Source of the DNA: Portunus trituberculatus
Taxonomy: Eukaryota > Arthropoda > Malacostraca > Decapoda > Portunidae
Assembly (NCBI RefSeq): GCF_017591435.1
Contig: NC_059290.1
Span: 5,015,225 to 5,079,224 of the forward strand
Length of the DNA stretch: 64,000 nt
Direction of reading: 5' to 3'
The notes below the pieces were generated by a model that did no database searches, was not told the DNA's origin, and saw only the letters and a program-made list of their open reading frames with translations. This document shows, piece after piece, positions 41,299 to 57,112 of this stretch; within the stretch, counting starts at the first letter, position 1; each line of letters begins with the position of its first letter. The position numbers and the translations under genes were made by a program.

Positions 41299-42798
41299 TG
41301 GTACTTCGACATACAAATTTAATTCGTTCTGTGACGATCGTTGTATATAAAAAAAATCATATATCAAATCAATTTTTGCCATAGAAATTAATGGAAATGG
41401 AATTAATTTGTTCTAGTGATACGAATTTACCCCACCCCCCAAAATAAAATTAACATGTTTTAAATACCAAGTAAATATAGATTTGATACAAGATAAAATA
41501 CAATGTTTATTGTATGCATGATATAAATGTACTATATTGCCCAAAATAACAACTTAACCTGGAAAACTTGGGACACGTCAATAAACATTTATCATGCAAG
41601 ACTCGGAGCATGTCGATAGACATTTAGGCGTTTTTGGGCTATATTTTGGCTATTTTCTACCCGTTTAATTTGCTTGTGAGCTAGCAACATTCATCAGGAG
41701 TTAACACATGCTATACATCACTGTGTCACCAACTCCCATGGTGGATGGTGGGAGCGACAGTGATTTCACACTGTCCGATTCCGCCACCTCTCCTGCGCGC
41801 CTTACTTCTACACCTCTGCCCTCTCGCCATGTTGTGGGGAGACAACTTTTGAATGAGAGTGGTATCAGAACAGGTGACAGGAGAGAGAGAGAGAGGGGGG
41901 ATACAAGGGGCCCCGTTTTCTATCGCTCTAGCCAAGGCTGCTGAACCCGATCAGACGCATGGCAACGTAAACTGATGATACCACCTCATTCAACCTGTGA
42001 TATTTTGGTAACCATAGCATCTAGAGACTTCTATTTTTTTGCTTTGCAAAGAGGAAGAGTTGTTTTTGGGCAGAACACCATTTGCACTCACTCGTTTATT
42101 GAATTTCCAAGTGTAATCAATATGTGAATGCAGGCTATTTTGTGTGTTTCTATCCAAACCTGCCGAGTTAGCGCAAGCGAAATGCACGTTAAACATACAT
42201 TTGTACTTACTGACGCTATGACAGAATTTTGTATATGGAGTAGGGAGGAGGAATTGGCAAGAGTTATCCATGCCTTACTATTGGCATGCCACATGAACTG
42301 GAGTTTCTCTTTTAACACTTTATGTGCTTGAAAGGCCCTGGGGTTCTCAGAATGATACACCAACAATGGTTTGACTTTACAGTTACTACTGGTGTTAGTG
42401 CACAGGGCCAAGTCACAGATACACACACCATGTTCATATTTTGCAATCATCTTGTGTTTCATATCCATTATGAGACTCTTCTTAAGTTTCTTCTTTTCAA
42501 CCTCCTTATTTTTACTTTTGGGACCCATGATCATGAGGTCTTGAGTTCACAAAACTTAAGAAAAAATGCATACTGCTGAGGAGCACAGACACATACATGC
42601 ATAAAGGATGAACAACGATACACAACGCAAATTAAATGTTCGGGTGGATGCGGGTAGTTGAGTGATCACAGTGCCACCTACCGATTGCTATTCGTATCTT
42701 GGAAATATCTTCGTATTTCGAGGCATAAGTGTATTAAATTTTTTGTCGTATATAAAAAAAATTGTACATTATGGCGTTTGTATCCCGAGGTATTACTG
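41296..42798 (-). mobile_element. Tigger element (family T6), internally deleted
   Basis: About 1.5 kb. Left end CAGTGGTACTTCGACATACA, right end (minus strand) CAGTAATACCTCGGGATACA, TA next to the right side. On the minus strand a transposase starts near 42531 with MGPKSKNKEVEKKKLKKSLI then MDMKHKMIAKYEHG (CENP-B-type HTH). It jumps to KVKPLLVYHSENPRAFQAHK and MWHANSKAWITL, which belongs to the Tigger DDE domain. The D1 region (NxDETG) between them is deleted. The remaining left part matches 57836-58390. Confidence 0.8.
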
Positions 42799-42898
42799 TA
42801 TATATATATTACATATATTTATCGAAATTATATTATAAGTAGTTCTTTTGTCAAAAGTTTAAGTTAAAACAATTGTAAAGAAAATATTTATTTTGCAG

Positions 42899-43069
42899 AA
42901 TGGCTCCACAAGTGATCGTAAATTTCAGCTAAAACGACTGATGATATTCTTCATTGAGGATGTTGATAAGGATTGGCTCTGGCGACTATTTAGGGCATGC
43001 CCTTGCCTAAATACCCTTTGCCTCCTGGAGAGTGAAAAATTTCTGTGCCACTTAGATGTGTTCATTGAG
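42899..43069 (+). CDS. Host gene exon 6 (LRR-like protein)
   Basis: 171 bases (57 codons), phase 0 at both ends, between TATTTTGCAG and GTATGT. It encodes NGSTSDRKFQLKRLMIFFIE, DVDKDWLWRLFRACPCLNTL and CLLESEKFLCHLDVFIE. CPCLNTLCLLES matches the LRR strand pattern. The acceptor lies 100 bases after the T6 element and a (CT)n array starts 45 bases after the donor. Confidence 0.8.
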
Positions 43070-43112
43070 GTATGTCTTTCCACCCAGTATTCCTCTTTGG
43101 ATTGTTTTTGGT

Positions 43113-43113
<1 letters not shown>

Positions 43114-43204
<91 letters not shown>
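43114..43204. repeat. (CT)n microsatellite
   Basis: About 91 bases of CT repeats, 45 bases beyond the exon 6 donor. Confidence 0.97.
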
Positions 43205-43206
<2 letters not shown>

Positions 43207-43328
43207 CCCTTAACCTAGTGTTTCTTAACCCCCAGAAGTGCTGAAATCAATCTTAGGTGATGCTACTGTAGGAAAGGTTAATTACTAGCGGTACTGAAGA
43301 GATATTTTTCTGACAATTGTGTTGTGCT

Positions 43329-43335
<7 letters not shown>

Positions 43336-43420
<85 letters not shown>
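43336..43420. repeat. (AT)n(CA)n compound microsatellite
   Basis: About 69 bases of TA repeats followed by about 17 bases of CA repeats, touching the left TIR of the next element. Confidence 0.93.
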
Positions 43421-44999
<1,579 letters not shown>

Positions 45000-45002
45000 C
45001 GA

Positions 45003-45403
45003 GTAGACCATTTTGAATGCATGTACTATTGAAGTCAACAGCGAGGTCTGCATTATTCTTTTGTACAGCGTATTTTGTGTTTTTCGCACAAGGGTGCGTT
45101 CGTCCGGTTTTAGTTGGTAGAGTAGTGTGCCAAAGTCCATTTTCTCTAGACGTCTTTCGGTCTTGATCAGACCATCTTCAGGAGAGAAGTGAGTGCAACT
45201 AGTGAGGATGCGGGCTTATATGGGCGGCGGAAGCAGGTAGTCGCGTCAAGTAGCCAGTCAGAGCGCGGATCGAGTTTCGTCTGAAGCGGCCAATGAGCAG
45301 CCGGCTACAGCTCCGTGTGGCTGTCGCTGGGATGGTAACGATGATTCTGGCTGCTGTTGTATGTTGATGGTAGGTTTTTCTGAGTAGATATGTACTGCTT
45401 CCG
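45003..45403 (-). mobile_element. Inverted Penelope-like terminal segment
   Basis: Reverse complement of about 48822-49207: it covers the end of the endonuclease ORF, the pseudo-LTR and the start of the ORF (MDFGTLLYQLKPDERTLVRK on the minus strand). It is cut by (AT)n at 45000. A hammerhead-like core lies at 45149-45181. Confidence 0.85.
45149..45181 (-). ncRNA. Hammerhead-like core, inverted arm
   Basis: The minus-strand copy of the same core in the inverted Penelope segment. Confidence 0.5.
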
Positions 45404-45588
45404 GACAATTTACGCTCTACCATCAACACTGCTCTTGAGAGGCTTGCAGAGCACCATCTCGCGGAAGGCAAGCTCAGAAAAGGACGTAAAATCGCATCCC
45501 TGTACGGCGGACCAATCGACATTCCAAAGAAAATCCAAACAAGTGTTCCTGAACCTCGGTCTAAACTGCCACGTCATGGGGCACTTCT
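45404..45588 (+). mobile_element. Tandem partial Penelope copy
   Basis: Repeats 45936-46158 with an internal gap (fragments PDNLRSTINTALERLAEHHL, LNLGLNCHVMG). It is joined head-to-tail to the next copy, whose pseudo-LTR sequence starts at about 45589. Such truncated tandem copies are common for Penelope elements. Confidence 0.75.
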
Positions 45589-45591
45589 CTC

Positions 45592-45624
45592 CTGAAGATG
45601 GTCTGATCAAGACCGAAAGACGTC
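45592..45624 (+). ncRNA. Hammerhead-ribozyme-like core in Penelope repeat
   Basis: CTGAAGA, one T, then GGTC-TGATCAA-GACC (stem-loop II), then GAAA and a GACGTC ending. This order fits the C-U-G-A-N-G-A / stem II / G-A-A-A core of hammerhead ribozymes, which are known in Penelope-like elements. The extra T between core and stem II makes activity uncertain. Identical copies are at 49043-49075 and, inverted, at 45149-45181. Confidence 0.5.
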
Positions 45625-45632
45625 TAGAGAAA

Positions 45633-48324
45633 ATGGACTTTGGCACACTACTCTACCAACTAAAACCAGACGAACGCACCCTTGTGCGAAAAACACAAAA
45701 TACGCTGTACAAAAAGAATAATGCAGACCTCGCTGTTGACTTCAATAGTACATGCATTCAAAATGGTCTACTCCCGAAATATACTCTTTGTCACAAGACC
45801 AACAGCAAGCGAGTTACCCCGGCGGAGAGGTTACAATTCCTCAAAGAAGAACTAGAGAAGAAACGAAATCTTCAGAAGTCACTCACTCACTCGCTGGCAC
45901 AGCTACGCAGCCAATGGCTTGAAGCAAGCGTACCGGACAATTTACGCTCTACCATCAACACTGCTCTTGAGAGGCTTGCAGAGCACCATCTCGCGGAAGG
46001 CAAGCTCAGAAAAGGACGTAAAATCGCATCCCTGTACGGCGGACCAATCGACATTCCAAAGAAAATCCCTCAGTTCATCAACCTCAGTAAAGCAGCGCTT
46101 ACAGAAAAACAACAAGAGTTCCTGAACCTCGGTCTAAACTGCCACGTCATGGGGCAACGCAAAACTCTCACGAAGCGTATCGAACTCGAAATACTACTGG
46201 ATGATATCCAACGATTAGAAAAGGAGAAGAAAATCAAGACATCTCCCGACCTGCAAGCTGAGATCACCCGTGAGGCGAAAGTTACAAGAGGACACACACG
46301 AAGCCACCTGCTGACTCCAGAATTAAAAAGTGCCGCCCAGGAACTCAAGAATAACGATCAAATCACCATACGAAGAGCAGACAAGTCCTCAATTTTCGTA
46401 ATACTCGATAGAGAGGAATATATGAACAAGATGTCTTCCATCCTGGCTGATCCTGCAAAATTCAAGAACATAACAAGAAACCCAACTCAAGCCATAAAAC
46501 CAAGCTCAATCGTTTAATACGGCACAACAACAGCACCTGCGACACGAAACTCCCCCTTATCGAAGGTGACCACAAGCTCGGTTACGCATATGGCAACGTC
46601 AAGATCCACAAACGCAGCAACCCACTACGACCAATCATCAGCCAAACGCCAGCCGTCACGTACAAACTAGCCAAAAGGCTTAATGAACTCCTCACACCCT
46701 TCGTACCAGCTTCATTCAGCCTCAAATCAACTGTTGAGTTTCTCGACATCTTAAAACGGCGCGCCCTCCAGCATCATGGCATCGATGGATGTTGAATCAC
46801 TTTTTACCAACGTCCCAATAGACGATACCATAGAAATCATCTGCAAGGAAGTTTACCACACAGACGGCAAGAAACTCACCATCCCTGAAGAAACTCTACG
46901 GACATTGCTACGCACCTGCACCAAGGAAGCTGCCTTTTACGGACCAGATGGCAAGATGTATGTACAATGCGACGGCGTCGCCATGGGGTCTCCTCTCGGT
47001 GTCCTCTTTGCCAATTTTTACATGGGGGCCGTCGAGGAAAAGGTTTTCGCGGAAAACCCGGACATAAAACCAACAGTCTACGCAAGATACATCGATGACA
47101 TCTTCATCAACGCCAACACTGAAGAGGAAGTACTGCACCTGATCGAGAATTTCAAGAAACACTCCTGCCTCAACTACACACACGAATTAGAAGAAGAAAA
47201 CAAGCTCCCCTTCCTCGACGTCATGGTGCACCGTTCAAGCTCCTGCTTCTCCACGTCAGTCTACGTTAAATCTACGAATCTCGGCTTCTGCCTAAACGGA
47301 AAAAGTGACTGCCCAGAAAAATATAGACACAGCGTCATCAATGCCTTTGTCAGGAGGGCTCTCACGCACTCATCCTCATGGAATGCAGTCCACGCTGAAT
47401 TAAAAAGAATCTCCCAGCTTCTCTGCAACAACGGCTATCCGCAAAAAGAAATAGACGAAGTCATACGTCGCCGCATGGACAACTACATCCGCGAGAATCG
47501 GCCCGAGCAACAAACATCGTGCATCACTCTCTACTACAAGAACACGATGTCTTCAGCATACACTCAACCCTCGATTTGCCGGACTAAAAGGGGGGAAGGC
47601 TTGTCCGGGAATGGCAAATGTCCGGCAATGGAAAATGTCCGGGGGTCTACCCCCTTGCCGGACTTTACCCTATACAGGTTGAACCCCGCTTTAACGGCAC
47701 GCGATTTACCGGAATCCCGTGTTTAACGGCAAAAATTTCCGGTGGGAACATAGTGTTGTCTTTAACGGCATTTCGGCACCTGCACCAGCTGTACCAGGAA
47801 GTTGGAAAATAAATCAGACGTTTTTGTTCAGAAAAACAAAACTGAGGAGAAGAAAGAGACTTTGCACCAGATGTGGAAGACAAGAGAAAGAAAAATAAAA
47901 GAAAGGCAGGATCAGGAAGAATAGAAGTAACAGGAGGTGCCGAGGCAAAGGCAAAACCTCCGACGACCATCATCATCATCATCATCTCACCACGTGGGGC
48001 GTAACACATGCCAATGCCGCCGACACACATCTGTACTGTTTTTTTTATTAGCATTTACCTTACTGTAGATATATATTTTTTTTTGCGACACAGAAAGGTG
48101 CACAGGTTTAGCTGTACGCTTGGTTACTTTCTTTGGTGGGTTTTTGGGTGGCATCGTTGTGAAGAAGAGGTGTATCCACGACAAGCACGTAAGCACAACA
48201 CTCGTGTGACGCGGCAGACTTGTTTACAGTCCAGTACTAGACGTGTATGTCCGCCCGCGCTGCCATCTATAGTGCCCGATTTGCGAACTTTGTCTGGCGC
48301 GGTAGTTTGAAATCGACTTGTCCC

Positions 48325-48359
<35 letters not shown>

Positions 48360-48904
48360 CCCACAGACTCTTGTCCGGCAAATCCGAAATCCGGCAAATG
48401 GAGGTCCGGCAAATCGAGGGTTGAGTGTACAAAGAAGATGAGAAAGCCGTAAAGAAGATCATCCACAACAACGTCTCGCCCATCAACACAGACACTAAAC
48501 TCCAAGTCATCATTTACTACAAGACCAGAAAAACCGCAAGCCTCATCATGAAGAATAGCTGTCTTCCTCCGACAAACTCCCTGCAAGAAGTGAACGTCGT
48601 GTACCAACACACATGCACTGTTGGTGACTGCAGTCACCTAAACTCGAGGTACATTGGCTTCACATCTACAACCCTATCAAAGAGAATTACAGCACACCTA
48701 CAAGACGGCGCTATAAGACGACACTACATGAATGAACACGGCATCATCCTGAAGCGACATCACATGGAAAGCAACACCACCATCCTAGTTAAAGAAAACG
48801 ACATAAGAAGACTCAAGATGACGGAAGCAGTACATATCTACTCAGAAAACCTACCATCAACATACAACAGCAGCCAGAATCATCGTTACCATCCCAGCGA
48901 CAGC

Positions 48905-48919
<15 letters not shown>
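45633..48919 (+). pseudogene. Penelope-like element ORF (RT plus GIY-YIG endonuclease), interrupted
   Basis: It starts MDFGTLLYQLKPDERTLVRK. The N-terminal domain includes LNLGLNCHVMGQ, TPELKSAAQELKN and IRRADKSSIFVILDREEY. The RT has GYAYGNVKIHKRSNPLRPII, MASMDVESLFTNVP (motif A), GVAMGSPLGVLFANFYMG, ARYIDDIFI (motif C) and KLPFLDVMVHR. After the insertion at 47561-48427 it resumes with a GIY-YIG type endonuclease (VYQHTCTVGDC, LNSRYIGFTSTTLSKRITAH). The insertion plus its TA duplication is 869 bases; removing it restores the frame exactly. Otherwise there is only a paired frameshift (about 46500 to 46770). The length without insertion, about 805 codons, suits a complete Penelope protein. 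Confidence 0.9.
47561..48427. mobile_element. pogo/Tigger-like element T3, copy 2, inserted in the Penelope ORF
   Basis: 867 bases with TIRs CACTCAACCCTCGATTTGCC and GGCAAATCGAGGGTTGAGTG, each bordered by TA (47559-47560 and 48428-48429): a clean TA target duplication. Inside, on the minus strand near 48155, is the same MPPKNPPKKVTKRTAKPVHL transposase start as copy 1, cut after SVSQK. A poly-T run of 30 is at 48330-48359. Confidence 0.9.
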
Positions 48920-50785
<1,866 letters not shown>

Positions 50786-50810
50786 TAATATGTATATATA
50801 TATTATATAC

Positions 50811-51639
<829 letters not shown>

Positions 51640-51816
51640 CTCTTCCAAACTGTGCCACTGAGGAAGCTGGAACTGGACACAAAAAGCATGAAACCTTTAC
51701 ACTTGGCAGCACTTTTGGTGGCAACTCCCAACTTGACTGATCTCACACTACACACTACACCTGTTGATCTTGCAGAGTACCACAGCTTACCCAATAAAAC
51801 TACCTGTTCATGCATG
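51640..51816 (+). CDS. Host gene exon 7 (LRR-like protein)
   Basis: 177 bases (59 codons), phase 0 at both ends, between AACCATTAG and GTAAGT. It encodes LFQTVPLRKLELDTKSMKPL, HLAALLVATPNLTDLTLHTT and PVDLAEYHSLPNKTTCSCM. Two consecutive LRR strands (LRKLELDT and LTDLTLHT) spaced about 28 residues apart make this the clearest LRR exon. The acceptor is a less common TAG but has a long T-rich tract upstream. Confidence 0.85.
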
Positions 51817-51939
51817 GTAAGTACTTTCATATGATTATCTATGTAGTCTTTCATGTGGAATATGTATTATATGTAGCCTGCTTTGCACAGAAGAAAATAT
51901 TTTGCTTTGGATTCATGTAAAACTTGATTATATGATAAC

Positions 51940-52559
51940 TGTTACGTTCACCGGTTAAACAGGTAAGATTGGCATCAGGGAGCCGGTGAACAATAACAAT
52001 AAAAAAAAACACTGCAGGTTCAACTGGTGAGGAAATGCAAAGGGGGCACTTTAAAAAGCTATTTTAATAACCCATAATGAAATTGACACACAGATATAAA
52101 ATGAAACATGAAACACAGGAAAATGACATACATATATACATATAACACAGAAATAAATACAACAATAAAGAACCCAACTTAATACCTAACAATAATCCTA
52201 ATCCTATATGGAGGCAATGTGGAAAACACGGGACGAGGGGAAGTAATACTTATGCGGTGTCGCAGTGGTGAAGTGCTGGGTGATGGTTGATCCCACGGTA
52301 GACCCAAGAGGTGTTGTGTTCACTGGTTGAGGCCTGGACCTCAACTGACTTCCAGAAAGCCAAGAGCTGGCTTAACACTTCCGGTTGAGTCAAATGGTGC
52401 CGCGTGAATCCAACTTCGGGACAGTAGCGGGGCTTCATGAAACGGTGACGTGGAGGGTTCACGAGACGGTGACGTGGAAGGGGAGGCGGAGAGGTGGCGA
52501 ACGAGGTAACAAGCGGAGGAGGTGATGGTAGTGGAGTATGTTATGGGCGGGCCGTAACA
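51940..52559 (+). mobile_element. Solo LTR with 4-bp target duplication
   Basis: 620 bases starting TGTTACGTTCACC and ending GGGCCGTAACA, so TG...CA borders with a short inverted TGTTACG/CGTAACA. TAAC stands directly before (51936-51939) and directly after (52560-52563). AATAAA words lie near 52150-52170. There is no internal retroelement sequence. The size, TG/CA ends and 4-bp duplication fit a Ty3/Gypsy-type solo LTR. Confidence 0.7.
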
Positions 52560-52563
52560 TAAC

Positions 52564-53148
52564 ACACAGTCACCTTTATATTCTTTATGTTTGTATATTA
52601 TTAGTGATTTCAATAAGAATTTTGACATTTCTATTTCTCCACAAAATTTTTCACTTGATTAACGCAAGTTTGAATAACATGATTTCAATTTAACATGATG
52701 ATATTTAACCTCTTCAACGTGATAACACTTATTTTGCATCACCGGGACGTTTGTGATGCATCCGTTGACTTGCATATTGCACCATGGCTGCTTCCTGGTA
52801 AGATAGTGTGTTTACTTTCCTGGATACTGTATGAGATCTTTCAGAATGTAGGTCATATATGATGCGATGGCAGGCTTGACTTTCATCATTATTAGAAAAG
52901 TGTATGATTCTCTTATATCAGAATAAGTACTGATGTGCCATGCTGTAAATAATTATTTGATCTTTTTTATGCTACCAATAAATTAGTTTACCATAAAAAT
53001 TAACATTTTCTCTTGTTTGTTATCTTCAGAAAATAGCTTTGAGAAGGCAGACTATGATTATTTTTTCCCTAAAAGTTATGTGACTTTATTTCCTACTGTA
53101 TGTACCTATTATGAAAAATGACTTGCCATCATCATTATTTCTGTAGTG

Positions 53149-53192
<44 letters not shown>

Positions 53193-53315
53193 CCTTCTTC
53201 TGAGTCAGGTATCTTTCTATTCCCACCCAGCCCAGATATGGTGCCAGAAGCCATTTTCTGTTGCCTTTAGTGAAGAGGTTAAAGAAATAAAGTGATTTAT
53301 TCAATTTAATGCAGG
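52564..53315 (+). other. Intron 7, mostly unassigned
   Basis: AT-rich DNA with a (GA)n run at 53150-53191 and no gene. Confidence 0.5.
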
Positions 53316-53339
53316 TTAACTTGACTCGATGACATCACT

Positions 53340-53850
53340 CGCACCCGCAATGCTTTGGGTCTCTGAACTATCACTCAATGCCATGGAGTGGTCATATATG
53401 AATACAAAGATATGGTCACAAGAAGAAGAAGTGACTGCCAATTGGCAGCTTCTTCTTCTTCTTCTTCTTCTTCTTCTTCTTCTTCTTCTTCTTCTTCTTC
53501 TTCTTCTTCTTCTTCTTCTTCTTCTTCTTCTTCTTCTTCTTCTTCTTCTTCTTCTTCTTCTTCTTCTTCTTCTTCTTCTTCTTCTTCTTCTTCTTCTTCT
53601 TCTTCTTCTTCTTCTTCTTCTTCTTCTTCTTCTTCTTCTTCTTCTTCTTCTTCTTCTTCTTCTTCTTCTTCTTCTTCTTCTTCTTGTCACCCCCTTTAGT
53701 TTGTCTGTTGCTATCACCTCAGTATGTTTCTGCCCTTCTATTGTTTGCTGTAATGGATATCATATCTTTGTATTCATATATGATCATGCCGTGAGGATCC
53801 CTTGACTCCGTATGTGGCACAGAGTGATAGTTCAGAGACTCTCAGCAGTT
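53340..53850. repeat. Foldback F relative with expanded triplet array
   Basis: The outer arms pair (TCTCTGAACTATCACTC at 53351 with its complement near 53831; CATATATGAATACAAAGATA at 53393 with the complement near 53770). They match the middle of foldback F. Between them lies the (CTT)n array. Confidence 0.7.
53449..53685. repeat. (CTT)n / (GAA)n triplet array
   Basis: About 237 bases, 79 units, without visible interruption. It generates artificial poly-Leu, poly-Ser and poly-Arg ORFs. Confidence 0.97.
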
Positions 53851-54907
53851 CCTTCTTAATCCTTACTCTTCAGTCTGGAATTAACCTCCACTGTGAGTGG
53901 ATATTTTTTCTGCATTTTCACCTTGTGTCCTATACTATGGCATACAAGCATCTCTCACAGGAAAGTGATTCCAAGAAATCAAAGAAGACTTAACCATTGA
54001 AAAGAAGTTGGAAGTTTTACATCGCTATATTAAGGGATAAGACCTCGGTGATTGTCCATGTGATAGGAATGAGAGAGAGAATGTTGGGTACCAGTAGAAC
54101 TAATGAAATGAGAATGTGTGTTTTTATTGTTTCCATGACCCAGTGATGTATTAATATTTTTTAGCTAAAATATTTGGAAGAAGGTGTGTCTTATATGCTG
54201 TCAAATGCAGTACATACTTTGAGTTATGAGTGTCCTGACTTACAAGTAATCCATGATACGAGCCATTACTCAGTTGATATTTTGCTTTGACTTGTGAGCC
54301 AAAATTTGAGTTATGGACTAGCTCAAGGTACGCTGCTGCTTTCAGTTCACATGAGTTTTTTTTTTTTTTTTTTTTTTTTAAGCATTTCTCATGTGCTAGT
54401 GTTTGGTGCATTTTGTATGTAAATTTGGCTAAATTTTTTTTTCTGGCTATGGGGTCCTAAGCAAGTGACACCATGTAATGACTCATGCCTAATTCACTTC
54501 CAAAACATTTTGAAAAGAAAGATAAAACAAATCTTGGACAGTGATTTTGTTAAATGCCATGCAGATAATAAAAGAGGAATGTATGAAAAAAAGCAATGAG
54601 GAAATTAAAGTTAAGTGAAGTTAAGTGATAAGGCATTTCTTCGTATCACACGGACAACAGTTGTTTTGAGTCCCAAACAAGCAGTAGGCTAGTTAAGCAT
54701 TAGCTAGTTTTATTGTATTTTATTGCCAAACTATTTGTTTTTTTTTTTTTTTATGTTTGATTTGCATGTGTTATAAATGGAGAGTTTTCAGAACTAACCC
54801 ACCGGATGTTGCTCATACTTTTGGTATTCTGTATTGACATTAGATGTCCTGTATGGATAGCTTTGGGAGAAGTTGGTCAAAACAATTTTTTTGTGATTAT
54901 CTAGTAA
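53851..54907. other. Intron 7, decayed TIR-type DNA
   Basis: The 54200-54340 part (GAGTTATGAGTGTCCTGACT, GACTTGTGAGCCAAAATTTG) looks like an old TIR element end. Poly-T at 54356-54379 and 54737-54752. No readable ORF. Confidence 0.4.
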
Positions 54908-54909
54908 TA

Positions 54910-56361
54910 CAGTGGAGGAAAAAAAGGCTGGCCGGGTCGCCGATCCCTACCTTCAAAATAACCGCGCTAACTTTTGCTGCCTCCCCAACCCCCAGATGGT
55001 TTGCAAAGTTAAGAACAACATAAGAGTAAATTCGTGTAATACTTACAAACATATGGCTACTTATTTGATGAAAGACCAGTCTTCCTGATCTTGCTAAGGC
55101 GTGTTGGAACTGAGTCAGCCAGATGTTGGAGTGTAGAGGCGGTAATCCTTTCCCAGGCAGCACGCAACTCAGCCTCTAATTTTTCCACTGTAGAGGTGTC
55201 TCTTTCCCTCAGTTCCCTTTCTAAAATGCCCCACAAGTTCTCTATAGGGTTGAGGTCATGACTGTTGCTTGACCAGTCGGGAATATACTCGACCTCATTA
55301 TGCTGAAGCCAGGTTTAGATGGAGTGTGCCCTGTGTGCAGGGCCCTTGTCGTGCTGGAGAATCTCGGCACCACTGTTGGCAAAACACTCCCCCAGATTTT
55401 CTTTCAGAATGTTCAGGTAAACTTGTTGGTTTACCATGACATTTTTCTGAAGCACCACTAATGGCCCCTTACCACCATACCCAAAAGCACCCCATACCAT
55501 AAGGAATGGAGGGTGTTTTACTGTAAGGGCACAATACTTGGGGTCATCTCTGTTGACACCCTTCCTCACCCACACCCTCTTTCCCTTTGTGTCACTCACA
55601 ACGAATAATGACTTGTCACTCCAAAGAACACTATGCCACTTTTCTGATGGCCATTCCAAATATTTCTTTGCAAATACCTGACGAGTTTTCCTCTGGTGTA
55701 CATTTAAAGCGGGTTTTCGACGTGCCGCCACTTTCCTATAACCGAGTCGTCTGTGGAGCGTGCCAGACACAGTCCTAACGGTCACGTTGCCAAGTAGCTG
55801 GGGGTTCTCCTCCTTAAGTTTCCTTGCCGTAAGGGTGGGAGTGACGTCCACGCACCGCTTCAGAACTCTGAGCGAAGTTCTACTGATTTTCGTTGGTCTC
55901 CCAGTACTCTTAGTTAGCAGGAGTCGGTACACAAGCACTGGGGGACGCTTGGAACCGAGCAACCAAGCAGCGAACACTTCACTCACTCACACCCGTTTCC
56001 TTGACAATATCCTTCGTTTGAAGGCCCAGTTTGTGACACTGAATCACACTGACCCTTGTATCACGGTCAAGGGGCTTCCCACTCATGAGGTATGGATGTC
56101 ACACACGATTATGCACGGCAGACACAGCAGTTTTCAAGGCGCGCGGGAGAACGGTCATGACGAAAAAAATGTATCCCCACTACTGTCTTGATTGATACTG
56201 AGACAATATTTATTGCAACTGATGTGTGAGTGATGGGGTAAGGTTACTATGTAGTCAATTACTCGCGGGGCATTTTTTCTTCAGAGAAATATGGATGGTA
56301 TCAAACATGGATATAGATGCTGGCCGGCCTCCCACCCGGCCAGCCTTTTTTTCCTCCACTG
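54910..56361 (-). mobile_element. Tc1-like DNA transposon, TA-flanked
   Basis: 1452 bases with TIRs CAGTGGAGGAAAAAAAGGCT and its complement at the right end, extending at least 28 bases with GGCCGGGT. TA lies on both sides (54908-54909, 56362-56363). It contains a single minus-strand transposase gene that fills most of the element. Confidence 0.9.
55057..56086 (-). pseudogene. Tc1-like transposase, two lesions
   Basis: It starts MSGKPLDRDTRVSVIQCHKL (56086), a helix-turn-helix domain, then GRPTKISRTSLRVLKRCVDV, TVSGTLHRRLGYRKV and the catalytic domain: WHSVLWSDKSLF (D1), ILQHDKGPAHRAHSI (D2) and HDLNPIENLWG (E), the DD34E set. It ends TRLSKIRKTGLSSNK. The length, about 342 codons, is normal for Tc1. 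Defects are a one-base frameshift near 55985 and an in-frame TAA at about 55315-55317. The catalytic triad survives, so the copy is young. Confidence 0.9.
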
Positions 56362-56429
56362 TACTATCAATATCTTAAATACAGCATATTATAAGTTTAA
56401 AATCTATTGATTTGTACAATGAAAAAGGT

Positions 56430-56680
56430 GTCAGTAAACCCACAGTTATAGACTTGAAGTATTTAATGTGGACGTTTCAAAGGCCCACTGCCTTCATCTT
56501 CAGCAGTACAAAACATAATAAAAAATACAAGCGAACTGAACCAAGAAAAGGGGGAGGGACAGAGGATGAGAGTAATGTGTCACAATGTGATTGGCCAACC
56601 CCAACTGTGAGCTCCACCCTACTCAAACCCTATCAGGACATGACCTGTCTTTACCACTAATCCTTAGATCTGGCAGGGAT
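56430..56680 (-). mobile_element. Penelope-like pseudo-LTR fragment with hammerhead-like core
   Basis: On the minus strand, 56503-56471 reads CTGAAGA, T, GAAGGC-AGTGG-GCCTTT (a perfect 6-bp stem), GAAA, CGTC. It has the same layout as the cores in the Penelope element at 45-49 kb but a different stem sequence. It likely derives from another Penelope family. No ORF of that element is present. Confidence 0.45.
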
Positions 56681-56696
56681 TTAGTCACCAGTGCTC

Positions 56697-57027
56697 TCAT
56701 TAACCCCTTCGCCACAAGGGCGCCCCCCCGCCACGCCCCACCCAGTGTACAAGCTGAAACCTGTTGCGCGCTGCCACTACGCACTCAATTAACTCATGTT
56801 TTCACTCATTTTTTATGGTCATATGTCTTTATTTTTATGTTCAACAGATAGTAGACACCTCATTGAAGGTTATGGTAGGCTTCGTTTGTTTGTGTTAGGT
56901 TCGGTTGCCTCACATCGATAGCGTAAATTTAGGTTACGTTTACGTATGTAAAAAAATATTTTATGGCCTGAATATTTCTGATATATGCTTCATTGATGTC
57001 TCTACTATATGTTGAGCCAAAAAAGGT

Positions 57028-57112
<85 letters not shown>

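Noticed and set aside
53316..53805. Poly-Leu, poly-Ser and poly-Arg ORFs
   Set aside because: Products of the (CTT)n triplet array; all frames are open by composition.
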